From contig VYCF01000002.1 of NCBI GenBank assembly GCA_009844085.1, positions 1 through 42,942 on the forward strand: DNA of 42,942 nucleotides, given 5' to 3'. The notes under the pieces were generated by a model that saw only the letters and a program-made list of their open reading frames with translations, did not search any database and was not told the origin of the DNA. Shown here one piece after another: positions 6,841 through 16,092 of this stretch (the first letter of the stretch is position 1; every line of letters starts with the position of its first letter). A program made the translations under genes and the position numbers. This DNA comes from Gammaproteobacteria bacterium. GTDB lineage: Bacteria > Pseudomonadota > Gammaproteobacteria > Pseudomonadales > Pseudohongiellaceae.

Positions 6841-8405
6841 AAGCCAAGCGCTCCCGGATTCATGCGCCGGCCCGGATCCAGTTCCTTTTTCAGGGCCTCG
6901 ATCAGGCGCCAGTTGGCGTCTTGCAGTCCTTCCCGGTACCGGTAGGACTTGCCCAATTGCAGATGTGCGGCGCCCAGTTCCGTGAACAGTGCTATCAGGG
7001 CTTCCCGGATTTCGGTAACTGCCGCCCGCGCCGCCGGGTTTTCCGGAAAGCCGCGGATTCCGCGCAAATGTCCCGGCTCGACGCTCAAGCGATGAATCTC
7101 TTCCAGCGCATCGGGCCAGAAGAAGACGGGCTCCAGCACCGTGCAATTGCCGGCCACGGTGGCCAGGAGATGACCCACGCCGATTTCGTGTTCGGTCAAG
7201 GTTCGCTCGTAGCTTTCGAACAATTTCCTGATTGCATTCATGGCGGCGACGGCGCGGGAGTGCGGAAAAATACCATGTACCGGAACCCAGCGTTCGCCCT
7301 CGGGTCCAATGATGCTGTTGACCGGGCCGAAGGGATTGGCGCGCAACACCTTGGGAACGGTATCGGGCAATTCCCGTCCTCCTTCGCCTACGGCGATCCG
7401 CCGCACCGCTTCCAGCCGCCCGCCCGCGCCTTCCTCAGTTCTGTCCTCGATCATGACGCTGAAGGACCAATCGACGTCTTCCATGAAACCGCGTCCGGTC
7501 ATGGCGATGCGCGCTCCTTCGGCCAGGGCCTTGCCGACCCCGCCTGTGGATTTCATCACGCCAAGCAGATTTTTCGCGTCCGCGGCCAGGCTCTCCCTGC
7601 GCATGCGCTGGGCTTGCAGGAAAGGATCGAAGCCAAAGCACTCCATGGCCAGATCCTGGCGCGAGATTTCGGCCATGGCCGCGAGCATGGCGGGATAGTC
7701 GTCAAAAGCGAAAGCGCCGAAGGCCCGGCTTGAGCTTTCCGGCGCCAGCCGCAAGGTCGCGGTGGCCTTGACGCCGAGGGCGCCGCAATCGCCGCAGAAC
7801 AGTCCGGTCAGGTCGGGGCCATGCTGGCGAAAGAATGGACCGGCATTCTTGTGACCGGCCGAGCCGGTGTCGAGCACGGCGCCGTCGGCCAGCACGACTT
7901 TCAGGGACAATGCCGATTCGGCCGCCGAACCGTGATGGCCCGAACCCCAGAAAATGCTGTTCTGGGACAGGCTGCCGCCGACCGTGGCATGAATGCCCGA
8001 CAAGGTGCCCCAATAAGGCGTGCGCAGCCCGGTTCCTTTCAGAGCCTCGTGCAATTCGCTCCAGGTCGTTCCCGCCTCCACGGTAACGAACATGTCCTGG
8101 CGATTGATCTCCAGCACCCGATTCATGCCGCGCATGTCGATCAGCACCGAATCCGCCTCGGCTGGAACGTAGCCGCTGCTATAGGACATGCCGCCGCCGC
8201 GGGCGATCACGGCACAGCCGGCCGCGGCAGCTTCCGCCACCGCTGCCCCCAGTTGTTCGATATTGGCCGGACGCAGGACCAGGCCCGCGGGGACGCCGCG
8301 GGTGAAAATGTCCTGGGCAAGAAAATCTCGGGTTTCCGCGTCCCGGCTCAGCGCTTCGCTTCCAAGCAACGCGCCCAGCCGTTCGATCAGTGAGTCGTCG
8401 ATCAC
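6837..8405 (-). CDS. FAD-linked oxidase, vanillyl-alcohol oxidase/4-cresol dehydrogenase type
   Basis: A 522-residue flavoprotein with an N-terminal PCMH-type FAD-binding domain (about 35-220: VLRPANIEQL, IARGGGMSYSSGY at 67-79, a GT-rich segment at 112-143) and a C-terminal substrate-cap domain. VAO/PCMH enzymes oxidise phenolic alcohols, cresols or hydroxy acids. No His in the positions I could check is clearly the covalent FAD anchor, so the binding mode is open. The GTG start at 8405 overlaps the stop of the amine oxidase gene (GTGA), and its own stop overlaps the hydrolase start, so the three genes are tightly coupled. There is no signal peptide, so it acts in the cytoplasm. Oxidation of a phenolic or hydroxylated intermediate is inferred. 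Confidence 0.85.
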   Translation of the reverse strand: MIDDSLIERLGALLGSEALSRDAETRDFLAQDIFTRGVPAGLVLRPANIEQLGAAVAEAAAAGCAVIARGGGMSYSSGYVPAEADSVLIDMRGMNRVLEINRQDMFVTVEAGTTWSELHEALKGTGLRTPYWGTLSGIHATVGGSLSQNSIFWGSGHHGSAAESALSLKVVLADGAVLDTGSAGHKNAGPFFRQHGPDLTGLFCGDCGALGVKATATLRLAPESSSRAFGAFAFDDYPAMLAAMAEISRQDLAMECFGFDPFLQAQRMRRESLAADAKNLLGVMKSTGGVGKALAEGARIAMTGRGFMEDVDWSFSVMIEDRTEEGAGGRLEAVRRIAVGEGGRELPDTVPKVLRANPFGPVNSIIGPEGERWVPVHGIFPHSRAVAAMNAIRKLFESYERTLTEHEIGVGHLLATVAGNCTVLEPVFFWPDALEEIHRLSVEPGHLRGIRGFPENPAARAAVTEIREALIALFTELGAAHLQLGKSYRYREGLQDANWRLIEALKKELDPGRRMNPGALGL

Positions 8406-9835
8406 CTGGCCGCGGCCGTCAGGACTTCGCGGGCGGCGCGCTCGCCGGATTCGAAAGCGCCTTCCATGCCGGAGAATTCGGAAGCGGTATGTTCGCCTGC
8501 GAAATACACGCCGCCCGCCGGCTGCCGCAGTACTTCGTAATGGCGTCCGATCTGACCCGGGGCCCAGGCAGGCCAGCTTCCTCCGCTGAACGGATCCGCG
8601 CCCCAGCGTACGAGCCCGCGCAGATGCAGATTGCCGCGGGCGCCCGGCCAGACGCGAACGATGTCCTCCAGAATGAGTTCACCTGCGTCGCTTTCGGGAA
8701 GGGCGTCGTAGCGGTCGCAGCCGTTGCCGTTGATCCAGGCGGTGACCAGTGTGTTGCCGGTAGCGGCGTCGCGGCGCGCGAACAGCCGGCCGAACTCGGC
8801 GTTGGACCAGATCGAACCGGGTATGCCGCTAGCTGCCCCGCCAGCGCGCGAGGCTTCCAGGTCGGCCTGCGGCCCCTTGTGGACGACGATGGCGGCGATT
8901 GCTTCGCGCTGCCGGGCGGGGAGGGCGGGGCTGAACTCGACGCGCTTGAGCGCCGGCACGGGCAAGCTCAGGATCGCCGCGTCAGCCTCGATTTCCAGAC
9001 CGCTCGCGCAATGGAGGCGTACGCCGCCACCGCCGTTTTCGAGTCTTGTCAGCGTTTCTCCCAATAGCACGGGTTGCGCAAGGCGCTCGGCCATCGCCTC
9101 CGGCAGCCGCATGTTGCCGCCTTCGACTTCCAGAATGGAGGCGCCTTCGGCGGCGCCGCGCTGAAAGCCTGCCACTACCCGGTACAAACTCAACAGGGAA
9201 GTGCCGGCCAAAGTATTGCCATAACCGTTATTGGCGCCGAGCAGGGAAAGCCCCGCGTTAATGAGTCCCTGGCCGCGAAACCAGTCGCTGGCGGAGACAT
9301 CGTGCTGCGACATGCTCTCCGCATGCCAATCGGAAGTCTGCCGAAACGGGGGCTCGCGCAACAGGAAACTGGTCAGGCGATCCGGAGTGATCGTCTTCAA
9401 TTCTTCCGGAAACGGATTGCGCGGCGATTGCGGCCAGGACCGCCGGGTTTCGGCTTGACCGTCGATCAGCCAGGACATCGGAAATGCGCCGCCGGCCTCA
9501 CTGGTCAGGAGCGTCACCCCGGCTTGCACGGCGGCCGCCAGCATCCGCCGGTAGTTGGAGCCGATCTGGCTGCCGCCGGCCTCGGGACGGCCCGGCACAT
9601 CGTCGAGGGTCAATACGCGCCCGCCGACGCGGCCGCGTCCTTCGATGACGATTACTTCGAACCCCGCCTCCTGCAACAGCAATGCGGCGTGAAGTCCCGA
9701 AAGCCCCGCTCCGGCGATCGCTACCCGGCGTTGCTGGGCAATGACCAGCGTTGGCATGGCCGCGAAAACCGCTGCGGTCGATGCGCCGGCAAGGAAGCGT
9801 CGCCGCGTGAGTAGCGAGTTATCGCGATTTCTCAT
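8402..9835 (-). CDS. exported flavin amine oxidase-like protein (Tat signal)
   Basis: A 477-residue FAD-dependent amine oxidase/phytoene desaturase-fold enzyme. The N-terminus has a twin-arginine signal (TRRRFLAGAS at 10-19) and a hydrophobic stretch ending near AIAQ. The dinucleotide-binding motif GAGLSG is at 42-47, followed by the GRVGGR element at 68-73. The C-terminal end has the flavin-contact motif YFAGEHTASEFSGMEGAFESG (in part), as in monoamine oxidases. It is predicted to fold with FAD in the cytoplasm and be exported to the periplasm. The start at 9835 lies at the edge of the 9841-9930 repeat, and the only purine-rich candidate ribosome site (AGGA, ten bases upstream) is inside that repeat. 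It lies downstream of the TonB receptor and may act on what the receptor imports. Confidence 0.85.
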   Translation of the reverse strand: MRNRDNSLLTRRRFLAGASTAAVFAAMPTLVIAQQRRVAIAGAGLSGLHAALLLQEAGFEVIVIEGRGRVGGRVLTLDDVPGRPEAGGSQIGSNYRRMLAAAVQAGVTLLTSEAGGAFPMSWLIDGQAETRRSWPQSPRNPFPEELKTITPDRLTSFLLREPPFRQTSDWHAESMSQHDVSASDWFRGQGLINAGLSLLGANNGYGNTLAGTSLLSLYRVVAGFQRGAAEGASILEVEGGNMRLPEAMAERLAQPVLLGETLTRLENGGGGVRLHCASGLEIEADAAILSLPVPALKRVEFSPALPARQREAIAAIVVHKGPQADLEASRAGGAASGIPGSIWSNAEFGRLFARRDAATGNTLVTAWINGNGCDRYDALPESDAGELILEDIVRVWPGARGNLHLRGLVRWGADPFSGGSWPAWAPGQIGRHYEVLRQPAGGVYFAGEHTASEFSGMEGAFESGERAAREVLTAAAR

Positions 9836-9840
9836 TTTGC

Positions 9841-9930
9841 TGTCATCCTGCGCGTAGTCGCAGGATCTCCCTGAGATGGTGCAGAACCAGGGGAGATTCT
9901 GCGACTGCGCTTCGCTCCGCGCAGAATGAC
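9841..9930. repeat. interspersed inverted repeat between TonB receptor and amine oxidase genes
   Basis: TGTCATCCTGCGCG at the left end mirrors CGCGCAGAATGACG at the right end, and inner arms AGTCGCAGGATCTCC and GGAGATTCTGCGACT also pair, giving a two-part hairpin about 90 bp long. The type TGTCATTCTGCGCG... is common as an intergenic repeat in proteobacterial genomes. It begins nine bases after the TonB receptor stop (minus strand) and ends six bases before the amine oxidase start. It could attenuate transcription between the two genes. A fragment of the same sequence (TTGTCATTCCGCGCGAAGG) is at 16068-16086, before the MFS gene. Confidence 0.7.
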
Positions 9931-9939
9931 GGAGTGGAG

Positions 9940-12354
9940 TCAGAAATCATAACTCAACTCGAGCCCCAATTGACGTTCGCGCCGCGGCAAGGCGAAAAAG
10001 GCGCGCGGAGCGCTTCGGTCCGCGGTCGGCGGCGCCACATTGAGCGACGCGAAAGTGAAATACGGCGATTGCAGCCAGCGGGTGGCGAGAATCGCCGAGC
10101 CCTCGTTCGTCAGGTTGCGGCCGAGCAATGCCAGGCTCCAGTTCTCGCCCTCTACGCCGATGCGCGCGCCGACCAGGGTTGCCGCGCCGGTATAGGACGA
10201 CTGATGCAACTGCGTATAACGCTTCGATTCGTAACTCACGTTGACGTTGCCGACGAAATTCAGGCCATTGTTCATCGGACGGGAGAAGTCCAGGAATGCG
10301 CTTGCCTGGTGTTTCGAGCCCATCGGAAACTGGTGCCCCGCCACCGAGCAGTCGCCCATGCCGCTCGGATTCATCGACGTGGCCGGATCCCCGGTGAATT
10401 TGCCGCCGCCGCTGGTGAGAGACCATTGGAATTCGTCACAGCCGCCGGTGAACTCGGAGTCCGCCAGAGCGTAAGTGACGCCCGCCCGCATCGAGTCGCT
10501 GAGTTGCGCGAGCAGATCCACCTCGATTCCCAGAACCTCGCCGTCGGCCTGATTGGTGACGATGGAGTTGAGAGCGCCGGAGGGGTCGGCCACCGGAGTA
10601 GTGAGCTGGTACTTGCTGATGTCGGACCAGAACAGCGCCAGGTTGAGTTGCGCCCGGCCGTCGAGTAGCGCGGTCTTGATGCCGCCTTCCAGATTCTGCG
10701 ATTCTTCCTCGTCATAGGAGGGACGGCCCGTACTGGCGCCGTCGAAGCCGTTCAGGCCGCCGGGCTTGATGCCTTCGGAGTAGATGCCGTAAAGCATCGC
10801 GTCGTCGTTCAATCGATAGTCGAGCGTCACCCGCGGCGCGAAACTGAAGAAACTCGTGGCGCCGCTGAAAGCGACCATGCCGGCGGCGTTGATGTCCACC
10901 TGCGATTTCTCCTCGTCGGCGTAACGCAGTTCCACGGTGGCGCTGGCGCGGTCCGAGAAGTCCCAGCCAACGGAGACGAACGCCGCGGTGTTAGTGATGA
11001 AGTTATCGATTCCGTCCGGCGACAAACCGCCCGGTACGATATCGGACTGGTCTTCTTCGAGATCGTAGTGGAACACCCCGGCGCTCCAGCGCAGCGCCGA
11101 ATCGGCGGCCGAGTCGAGCCGCGCCTCATAGGCGGTTTCGGTAAACTCGGTGACGTTTGAAAGCCCGAAAAAGGCTTCCGGGCCCAGGAAAAAATTGGTG
11201 GGGCCGTGATCGGAATCGGATCCGGTCTTGGCTTCTTCGTCGCGGCGGGAAACCTGGAACGTGAGCGTGTTGCCGGAATCCAGATTGTAGGAGGCGGAAA
11301 GCGCGTAATTGTTTAGTTCCCGTTCAACGCCGCTGAACAGTACCCCCTGGCCGAGGGAATACACGTTGCCGAAGAACGTGCTGCCGGGGTTGATGCCGGG
11401 GATCACGTTGGGTACGCCGTCGGCGTCCGGGCCGTCGTTGAGCGCGATGGGGCGCGGCAGAATTTCGCCGCAGAAGTACTGATTCGGATTGCGGCTTTCA
11501 ACAAATGGCCAGAACGCCAGCGAGCGGAATCCGGGATAACAGTTGTTTTCGGCCGCCGATTGCAGGAAGAAGGGGCGAGTGCCGTCGTTGTCTTCCTGGT
11601 ATTGCACGCGGCCGGTTAGCGAAAACGATTCGTTCGGGGTCCAGTCGAGCGTGACGTTGATCGAGTCGCTTTCTTCCTGTCCGATCGGCTGTTCGGTCAC
11701 CGTATTCGTCCATTGCCCGTCGAATTCGTAATGCCGGACCGCCGCCTGCATGGCGAGCACGCCGTCGATCAATTGCCCGCCGACGCTGCCGACGAGCTCC
11801 TGCTCTCCGTCGCCGAGACCGCGGACCCGCGCCCTGCCGGAGAAGTCCTGCCCCGGACGGCGGGTGACGAAATTGATCGCCCCGGAATAGGTATTGCGGC
11901 CGTAAAGCGCGCTTTGCGGTCCCTTGATGACTTCCACCCGCTCGAGATTCGACATGTCGAGCGACTGGATATCGCCGGCGTAATACATGCCGTCGACGAA
12001 ATACGCGACGCCGCTTTCCACGCCGAATTGCACTCTGGCGAGAATATTGCCCTGGCCACGAATCACCGGCCTTTCGGTCGAGCGGCCGAAGGCGCTGGAG
12101 AAGCTCAGCCCCGGCGTGAAGCGCGCGATATCGGTGACGCTGTTGATGTCGAGTTGTTCGATCGACGCGGTGGTGAACGCCGAGACCGACACCGGCGTAT
12201 CGTTCAGGCTTTCTTCGACCTTGCGCGCGGTGACGGTGATTTCCTCGACCAGGCTTTCCTGGGCGAGCGCCTGCCCGCTCAAAGCCATCGCGGCAAGGTT
12301 TACGGTTCCGGCAATCAAGCGAAATCTTGTCAGATTCTTTCTTCTTCGGATCAT
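9940..12354 (-). CDS. TonB-dependent outer-membrane receptor
   Basis: About 804 residues. The chosen start at 12354 gives a clear signal peptide (MIRRRKNLTRFRLIAG ... GQALAQ) and has GAGG eight bases upstream; an earlier in-frame start would add 29 residues with no signal. A TonB box (EEITVTARK) follows, then a plug domain (GQGNILARVQFG, VDGMYY, VEVIKGPQSALYGRNTYSGAINF) and a 22-strand barrel ending in F (LGLELSYDF), as expected for outer-membrane insertion. Such receptors import large or scarce molecules with proton-motive energy. The TonB-box wording is typical of receptors for organic nutrients rather than siderophores. It diverges from a second receptor gene and probably heads a unit with the amine oxidase, FAD oxidase and hydrolase genes. 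Confidence 0.93.
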   Translation of the reverse strand: MIRRRKNLTRFRLIAGTVNLAAMALSGQALAQESLVEEITVTARKVEESLNDTPVSVSAFTTASIEQLDINSVTDIARFTPGLSFSSAFGRSTERPVIRGQGNILARVQFGVESGVAYFVDGMYYAGDIQSLDMSNLERVEVIKGPQSALYGRNTYSGAINFVTRRPGQDFSGRARVRGLGDGEQELVGSVGGQLIDGVLAMQAAVRHYEFDGQWTNTVTEQPIGQEESDSINVTLDWTPNESFSLTGRVQYQEDNDGTRPFFLQSAAENNCYPGFRSLAFWPFVESRNPNQYFCGEILPRPIALNDGPDADGVPNVIPGINPGSTFFGNVYSLGQGVLFSGVERELNNYALSASYNLDSGNTLTFQVSRRDEEAKTGSDSDHGPTNFFLGPEAFFGLSNVTEFTETAYEARLDSAADSALRWSAGVFHYDLEEDQSDIVPGGLSPDGIDNFITNTAAFVSVGWDFSDRASATVELRYADEEKSQVDINAAGMVAFSGATSFFSFAPRVTLDYRLNDDAMLYGIYSEGIKPGGLNGFDGASTGRPSYDEEESQNLEGGIKTALLDGRAQLNLALFWSDISKYQLTTPVADPSGALNSIVTNQADGEVLGIEVDLLAQLSDSMRAGVTYALADSEFTGGCDEFQWSLTSGGGKFTGDPATSMNPSGMGDCSVAGHQFPMGSKHQASAFLDFSRPMNNGLNFVGNVNVSYESKRYTQLHQSSYTGAATLVGARIGVEGENWSLALLGRNLTNEGSAILATRWLQSPYFTFASLNVAPPTADRSAPRAFFALPRRERQLGLELSYDF

Positions 12355-12443
12355 GGTCGGGCCCTCGGCGGATGTTGGTTCCAGGCAATTCTCATTGGTA
12401 AGGTGAGAACTGCTGTTCACCGATATTACGGAACAATGCACGA

Positions 12444-12500
12444 GTTGTCATATTTTTATATTGTCATATCTATATATTGATATATTAATAAGTCATATGC
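12444..12500. promoter_or_regulatory. operator cluster between divergent TonB receptor genes
   Basis: Three GTCATAT elements occur in 57 bp: GTTGTCATATTTTTATA (12444-12460), a second centred on TTGTCATATCTATATA (12461-12476) and AAGTCATATGC (12490-12500). The middle site matches 4357-4377 at 20 of 21 positions. The region between the starts at 12354 and 12588 is strikingly AT-rich in a GC-rich genome. The tract after it (12496-12516) resembles 4383-4403, so a promoter core may also be shared. Control by the GntR protein encoded at 169-942 is inferred. Confidence 0.6.
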
Positions 12501-12587
12501 TACGCTCGAACCGAACGCGCGGCTTTGCCCGAGCAAGCCAATCCGGCAATGCGGCGCACAGGACGAATTTACATCGGGAGAGCAACG

Positions 12588-15110
12588 ATGCAACCAATCA
12601 TTCATCGCTCAATTCTGAGTGCGGCGGTGACGGCCGCGGTGGCCGGGATTGCGCCGCCCGCCCAGGCCCAGCAGCAAATCCAAGTTGAAGAAGTCATAGT
12701 CACAGCCAGAAAGGTCGAGGAGAATCTTCGCGAAATTCCGCTTACGGTGGCCGCGTTTACCGAACAGTCGCTGGAAGACCAGGGAATCGTGTCGCTGCAG
12801 GACATCGCCGACAGCACGCCGGGATTCGATTTCGCCCAGGCTTTCGGCCGCAACGACTTCCGCCCGGTAATCCGGGGCCAGTCGAACATTCTCGGCAGGG
12901 CCAACGCCGGCCTGTTCGTCGACGGCATCATCGTCGAGGAAGGCATGGCCTCGATTCCCCTTTCCGCCTTGCAGCGCGTGGAAGTCGTCAAAGGTCCGCA
13001 AAGCGCGTTGTACGGGCGTTCGACCCTGTCGGGCGCGATCAACTACGTACTCAAGACGGCGGGGACCGAGACCGAATCCGAAGCCACGGTGGAATTCGGC
13101 GAACGCGACCTTGCGCGGGCCGAATTTCACATCAGCGGGCCGCTGTCCGACACCGTCGGCGCGGCGGTTACCGTCGCGCATTACGAGCGCGGCGGAGAAT
13201 ACGACAACATCTATCCGGGCAATGCGCTCAACACGACCGAATACACGACCGAGACCGGCGGCGAGTCGTCCTCGAGCATAACCGGCGTATTGTCGGTCGC
13301 GGCGAGCGACCGGGTAGAAGTCCAGGCTCACGCGATGTTCGAGCAAACCGCCGACGATCAATATCCCATCGCGTTGATTGACTCAAGCATGAACAATTGC
13401 TACCGCGTCACTCGCGGCGGACCGCTGTCCCAGCCGGCGCCGCCGGCGGGCACTCCCGAAGCCGAAGCGGGCACGGTAACGTCCGCCGGCTACAACGGCA
13501 GCGGTTATTACTGCGGCGAGGTCAATGTCTCGGACGTACTCGCGGCGAACGGCGGCGGCACCAATCTCGAAACGCTGTTCTATCCCTCGTCGGGAACCGA
13601 GCGCGACAGCATGCGGCTCGGTCTGCGTATTGACGCGGAGGTCAGCGACACCGTCACTTTCACTTCCCTTACCGGCTACAACGACGTCGCCACCTACGCC
13701 TCCCAGGATCAGACCTTCGGCGGCGGCGACACGCGCAGGCCCGTGGCCGGGGTGGGGTCTCCGTTCGCGGTGCAGGGCTTCGGTCCCACGCCGCCCGTCG
13801 TTCACAGCCGGATCGGCTTTCTCACCATCGACGACGACGATTTCAACGATTTTTCGCAGGAGTTCAGATTGCGGTTCGACCCGAACGACGATCTCAACTA
13901 CACGCTCGGCGCCTACTATTACGAATCCGAGGAGAGTTTCGGCGCGATCGGCTCCGGCGATACACGCGCAATCACATGGATCGACGGCACCCGGATATTC
14001 TCGCCCTTCAGTCGGACTTTCGCGCCGCTGCCTGGATTCTCGACCAGCGCGGGCTATGAAGGCGCGCCGCTGCGCAACGACGGTTCGGAAGAAGTCAGCA
14101 GCCGTTCGGTGTTCGGCGCTGTCGAGTTCCGCGCGTCGGAGCGGCTCGTGCTCGGCGCCGAAGCGCGCTGGAACGAGGACGAGTTCGATTTCGTCCGCGC
14201 CGCCGACGGCTCCAGCGTAAGCGGCAGTTTCGACGCCTTCCTGCCGAAACTGACCGCGCGCTACGAGATGAACGACAACGCCCTGGTATATTTCAACATC
14301 GCCAGGGGCAACAAGCCCGGCACCCTGAACCGCGACCAGGGCGTGCCCGCGGGCGACGTCAACGTGGACGAGGAGAACGCGCTGAGTTACGAGTTCGGCC
14401 TGAAGTCGCTGGCGATGAACAACCGCCTCGAAACCAATCTGGCGGTTTATCGCATCGACTGGGAGGACATGCAGCTCACTTCCACCCGGGCCGCGACGGT
14501 GGGCGGGCAGGCGCGGACTTTTTCCGTCCTGGAAAACATCGGTGAATCGGGTATCCAGGGCATCGAACTCGATCTGACATTTCAGATGACCGACGCCTGG
14601 ACCACGCGCTTTGCGTATGCATTGACCGACGGTGAAATCGACCGCTTCGTGCAATCGGTCGACGCGGGCGCCGCGGCGCCTTCCGGGTTCCGCGAGGCCG
14701 CGCTGATCGCCGGTTACAGCAGCAGCGGCGACGTGATCGTCTCGGGCGTGGAATTGCCCCATACCTCCAGAACGCAATGGGTCTTCAGCAATGCGCTCGA
14801 TGGCGCCATGTCCGGAGATTGGTCGTGGTTCCTGCGCGCCGACTACCACTTCAATTCCCAGCGTTACGCCCAGGTGTACAACCTCGCGCACACCGGCGAC
14901 CGCCAAATCCTCAATCTGCGCGGCGGATTCAGAAGCGGTAATATAGATATCGAGATCTGGGCCGACAATGCGCTCGACGACGATACCAGCCCGGCGCTGA
15001 TCCGCTATGTGCAAGGTTCGGATCTGACGTTCAACCCGTTCAACCGGGCGATCGGCCTGACCCTCCCCGAGAAGCGCCGCGTCGGCGCGACCTTGCGCTA
15101 CCGCTTCTAA
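12588..15110 (+). CDS. TonB-dependent outer-membrane receptor
   Basis: An 840-residue receptor. The start at 12588 has GGGAG at 12576-12580 and yields a signal peptide (MQPIIHRSILSAAVTAAVAG ... AQAQ); the in-frame start at 12525 would add 21 residues. The TonB box EEVIVTARKVEEN, plug motifs (RGQSNILGRANAGLFVDG, VEVVKGPQSALYGRSTLSGAINY) and a barrel ending RVGATLRYRF are all present. It is a paralogue of the divergent receptor but differs strongly in the loops, so the two may take up different forms of a substrate. It heads an operon with two VOC proteins and an MFS carrier, linking outer-membrane uptake to processing and inner-membrane transport. Confidence 0.93.
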   Translation: MQPIIHRSILSAAVTAAVAGIAPPAQAQQQIQVEEVIVTARKVEENLREIPLTVAAFTEQSLEDQGIVSLQDIADSTPGFDFAQAFGRNDFRPVIRGQSNILGRANAGLFVDGIIVEEGMASIPLSALQRVEVVKGPQSALYGRSTLSGAINYVLKTAGTETESEATVEFGERDLARAEFHISGPLSDTVGAAVTVAHYERGGEYDNIYPGNALNTTEYTTETGGESSSSITGVLSVAASDRVEVQAHAMFEQTADDQYPIALIDSSMNNCYRVTRGGPLSQPAPPAGTPEAEAGTVTSAGYNGSGYYCGEVNVSDVLAANGGGTNLETLFYPSSGTERDSMRLGLRIDAEVSDTVTFTSLTGYNDVATYASQDQTFGGGDTRRPVAGVGSPFAVQGFGPTPPVVHSRIGFLTIDDDDFNDFSQEFRLRFDPNDDLNYTLGAYYYESEESFGAIGSGDTRAITWIDGTRIFSPFSRTFAPLPGFSTSAGYEGAPLRNDGSEEVSSRSVFGAVEFRASERLVLGAEARWNEDEFDFVRAADGSSVSGSFDAFLPKLTARYEMNDNALVYFNIARGNKPGTLNRDQGVPAGDVNVDEENALSYEFGLKSLAMNNRLETNLAVYRIDWEDMQLTSTRAATVGGQARTFSVLENIGESGIQGIELDLTFQMTDAWTTRFAYALTDGEIDRFVQSVDAGAAAPSGFREAALIAGYSSSGDVIVSGVELPHTSRTQWVFSNALDGAMSGDWSWFLRADYHFNSQRYAQVYNLAHTGDRQILNLRGGFRSGNIDIEIWADNALDDDTSPALIRYVQGSDLTFNPFNRAIGLTLPEKRRVGATLRYRF

Positions 15111-15121
15111 GGGGGAAAAGC

Positions 15122-15625
15122 TTGCGAATTCGCAGCATCGTCAAGCGCACCACGCTGATCGTCAGGGATATGGCGGCGAGCGTGCGCTGGTACGAACATG
15201 TGCTAGGCATGTCGGTCTGGCTCGATACCGAGTACGTGCTTTCGGGCGAAGGCATCGCCGCCGGTTCGCCCGGCGACCGGACCCATCTCGTGATCATGAA
15301 GGCCGAACACGACAAGATCGGGATGATCGGCCTGTTGCAATGGCTGGATCCGCCCTTGCCCGCGCCGGAGATCGACTGGTCCGTGGGTTACGGCACGCCG
15401 GTATTCGTCGTCGAAACCGATGACGCCGCCGAACTCGCGCGCCGCGCGGAAGAACTCGGCGCGCGGATCAAGACCCGCGAACGCCACTTTACCGTAACCG
15501 GCGCCGGAGGTCAGATCCGCCATCTCAAGGGTACCGTTGTATACGACCCGGACGGCCACATTTTCGAATGCAATCAGGTGCTGCGGATCGAGCAGCCCCC
15601 GAATTCCGAGAGGTCATCCGCATGA
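15122..15625 (+). CDS. VOC (glyoxalase/dioxygenase-fold) protein
   Basis: A 167-residue single-domain VOC protein (KRTTLIVRDMAASVRWYEHVLGM ... DPDGHIFECNQ at the ends of the domain). The start is TTG at 15122, preceded by a strong GGGGGA. It lacks a signal peptide, unlike its paralogue at 5303. A His (THLVIM) and the terminal Glu (IFECN) could be metal ligands, but the usual first-strand His is Thr. It follows the receptor by 11 bp and overlaps the next VOC gene by four bases (ATGA). VOC proteins open aromatic rings, isomerise or modify small molecules; which one applies cannot be told. Confidence 0.85.
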   Translation: MRIRSIVKRTTLIVRDMAASVRWYEHVLGMSVWLDTEYVLSGEGIAAGSPGDRTHLVIMKAEHDKIGMIGLLQWLDPPLPAPEIDWSVGYGTPVFVVETDDAAELARRAEELGARIKTRERHFTVTGAGGQIRHLKGTVVYDPDGHIFECNQVLRIEQPPNSERSSA

Positions 15626-16059
15626 GCATCCGTTTTCAGCGCGCCAATTTCCTGGTTTCGGATATCGACGCCGCCTTGCGTTTCTACGTCGATGTGCTGG
15701 GCATGGAAGTCGCCTTCCGCAGACCCCACCGCGACGAGAGCTATTCCCATGTCGTGTTCGAACTCGACCGCTCGAATCCGGTCGGCTTCGTCGGCTTGAG
15801 CACGCCCACCCAGCCGCGGGTAATGGGCCTGACCGAATTCGCCGGACTCGGGCGGCTGCCCGTGCCGCGGCGTTCGACCATCGTCCTTCACGTCGATGAC
15901 CCGGACGCCGTAGTCGAACGCGCCCGTGCCGGCGGCTACGAGGTCATGCCCGAACAGGAACTCATCACCCACGACGGCCGCCGCGGCCGGGAATTCGGAA
16001 TCCTTGACGCCGACGGCAATGTAGTGGTGATCTATCGCATAATAGCCGAAGCGAGCTAA
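15622..16059 (+). CDS. VOC (glyoxalase/dioxygenase-fold) protein
   Basis: A 145-residue single-domain VOC protein (RANFLVSDIDAALRFYVDVLGM ... ILDADGNVVVIYR at the ends of the domain). The ATG at 15622 overlaps the previous stop and is preferred because the domain begins immediately. The C-terminal strand ends VVIYR, so the usual Glu ligand is missing and the first-strand position is Asn; a His (YSHVVF) is retained. It shares RAN-L-VSD, LGM and VGFVGLS segments with the VOC proteins at 5303 and 15122, so the locus holds three diverged paralogues. With reduced metal ligands it may be a partner subunit or bind a ligand rather than catalyse. Confidence 0.83.
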   Translation: MSIRFQRANFLVSDIDAALRFYVDVLGMEVAFRRPHRDESYSHVVFELDRSNPVGFVGLSTPTQPRVMGLTEFAGLGRLPVPRRSTIVLHVDDPDAVVERARAGGYEVMPEQELITHDGRRGREFGILDADGNVVVIYRIIAEAS

Positions 16060-16092
16060 AGCTCCCTTGTCATTCCGCGCGAAGGGCGCCGC

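Noticed and set aside
13383..15014. 543-codon open frame on the minus strand across the second TonB receptor gene
   Set aside because: It is antisense to a receptor with signal peptide, TonB box and plug; its translation has no recognisable motifs and arises from GC-rich codon use.
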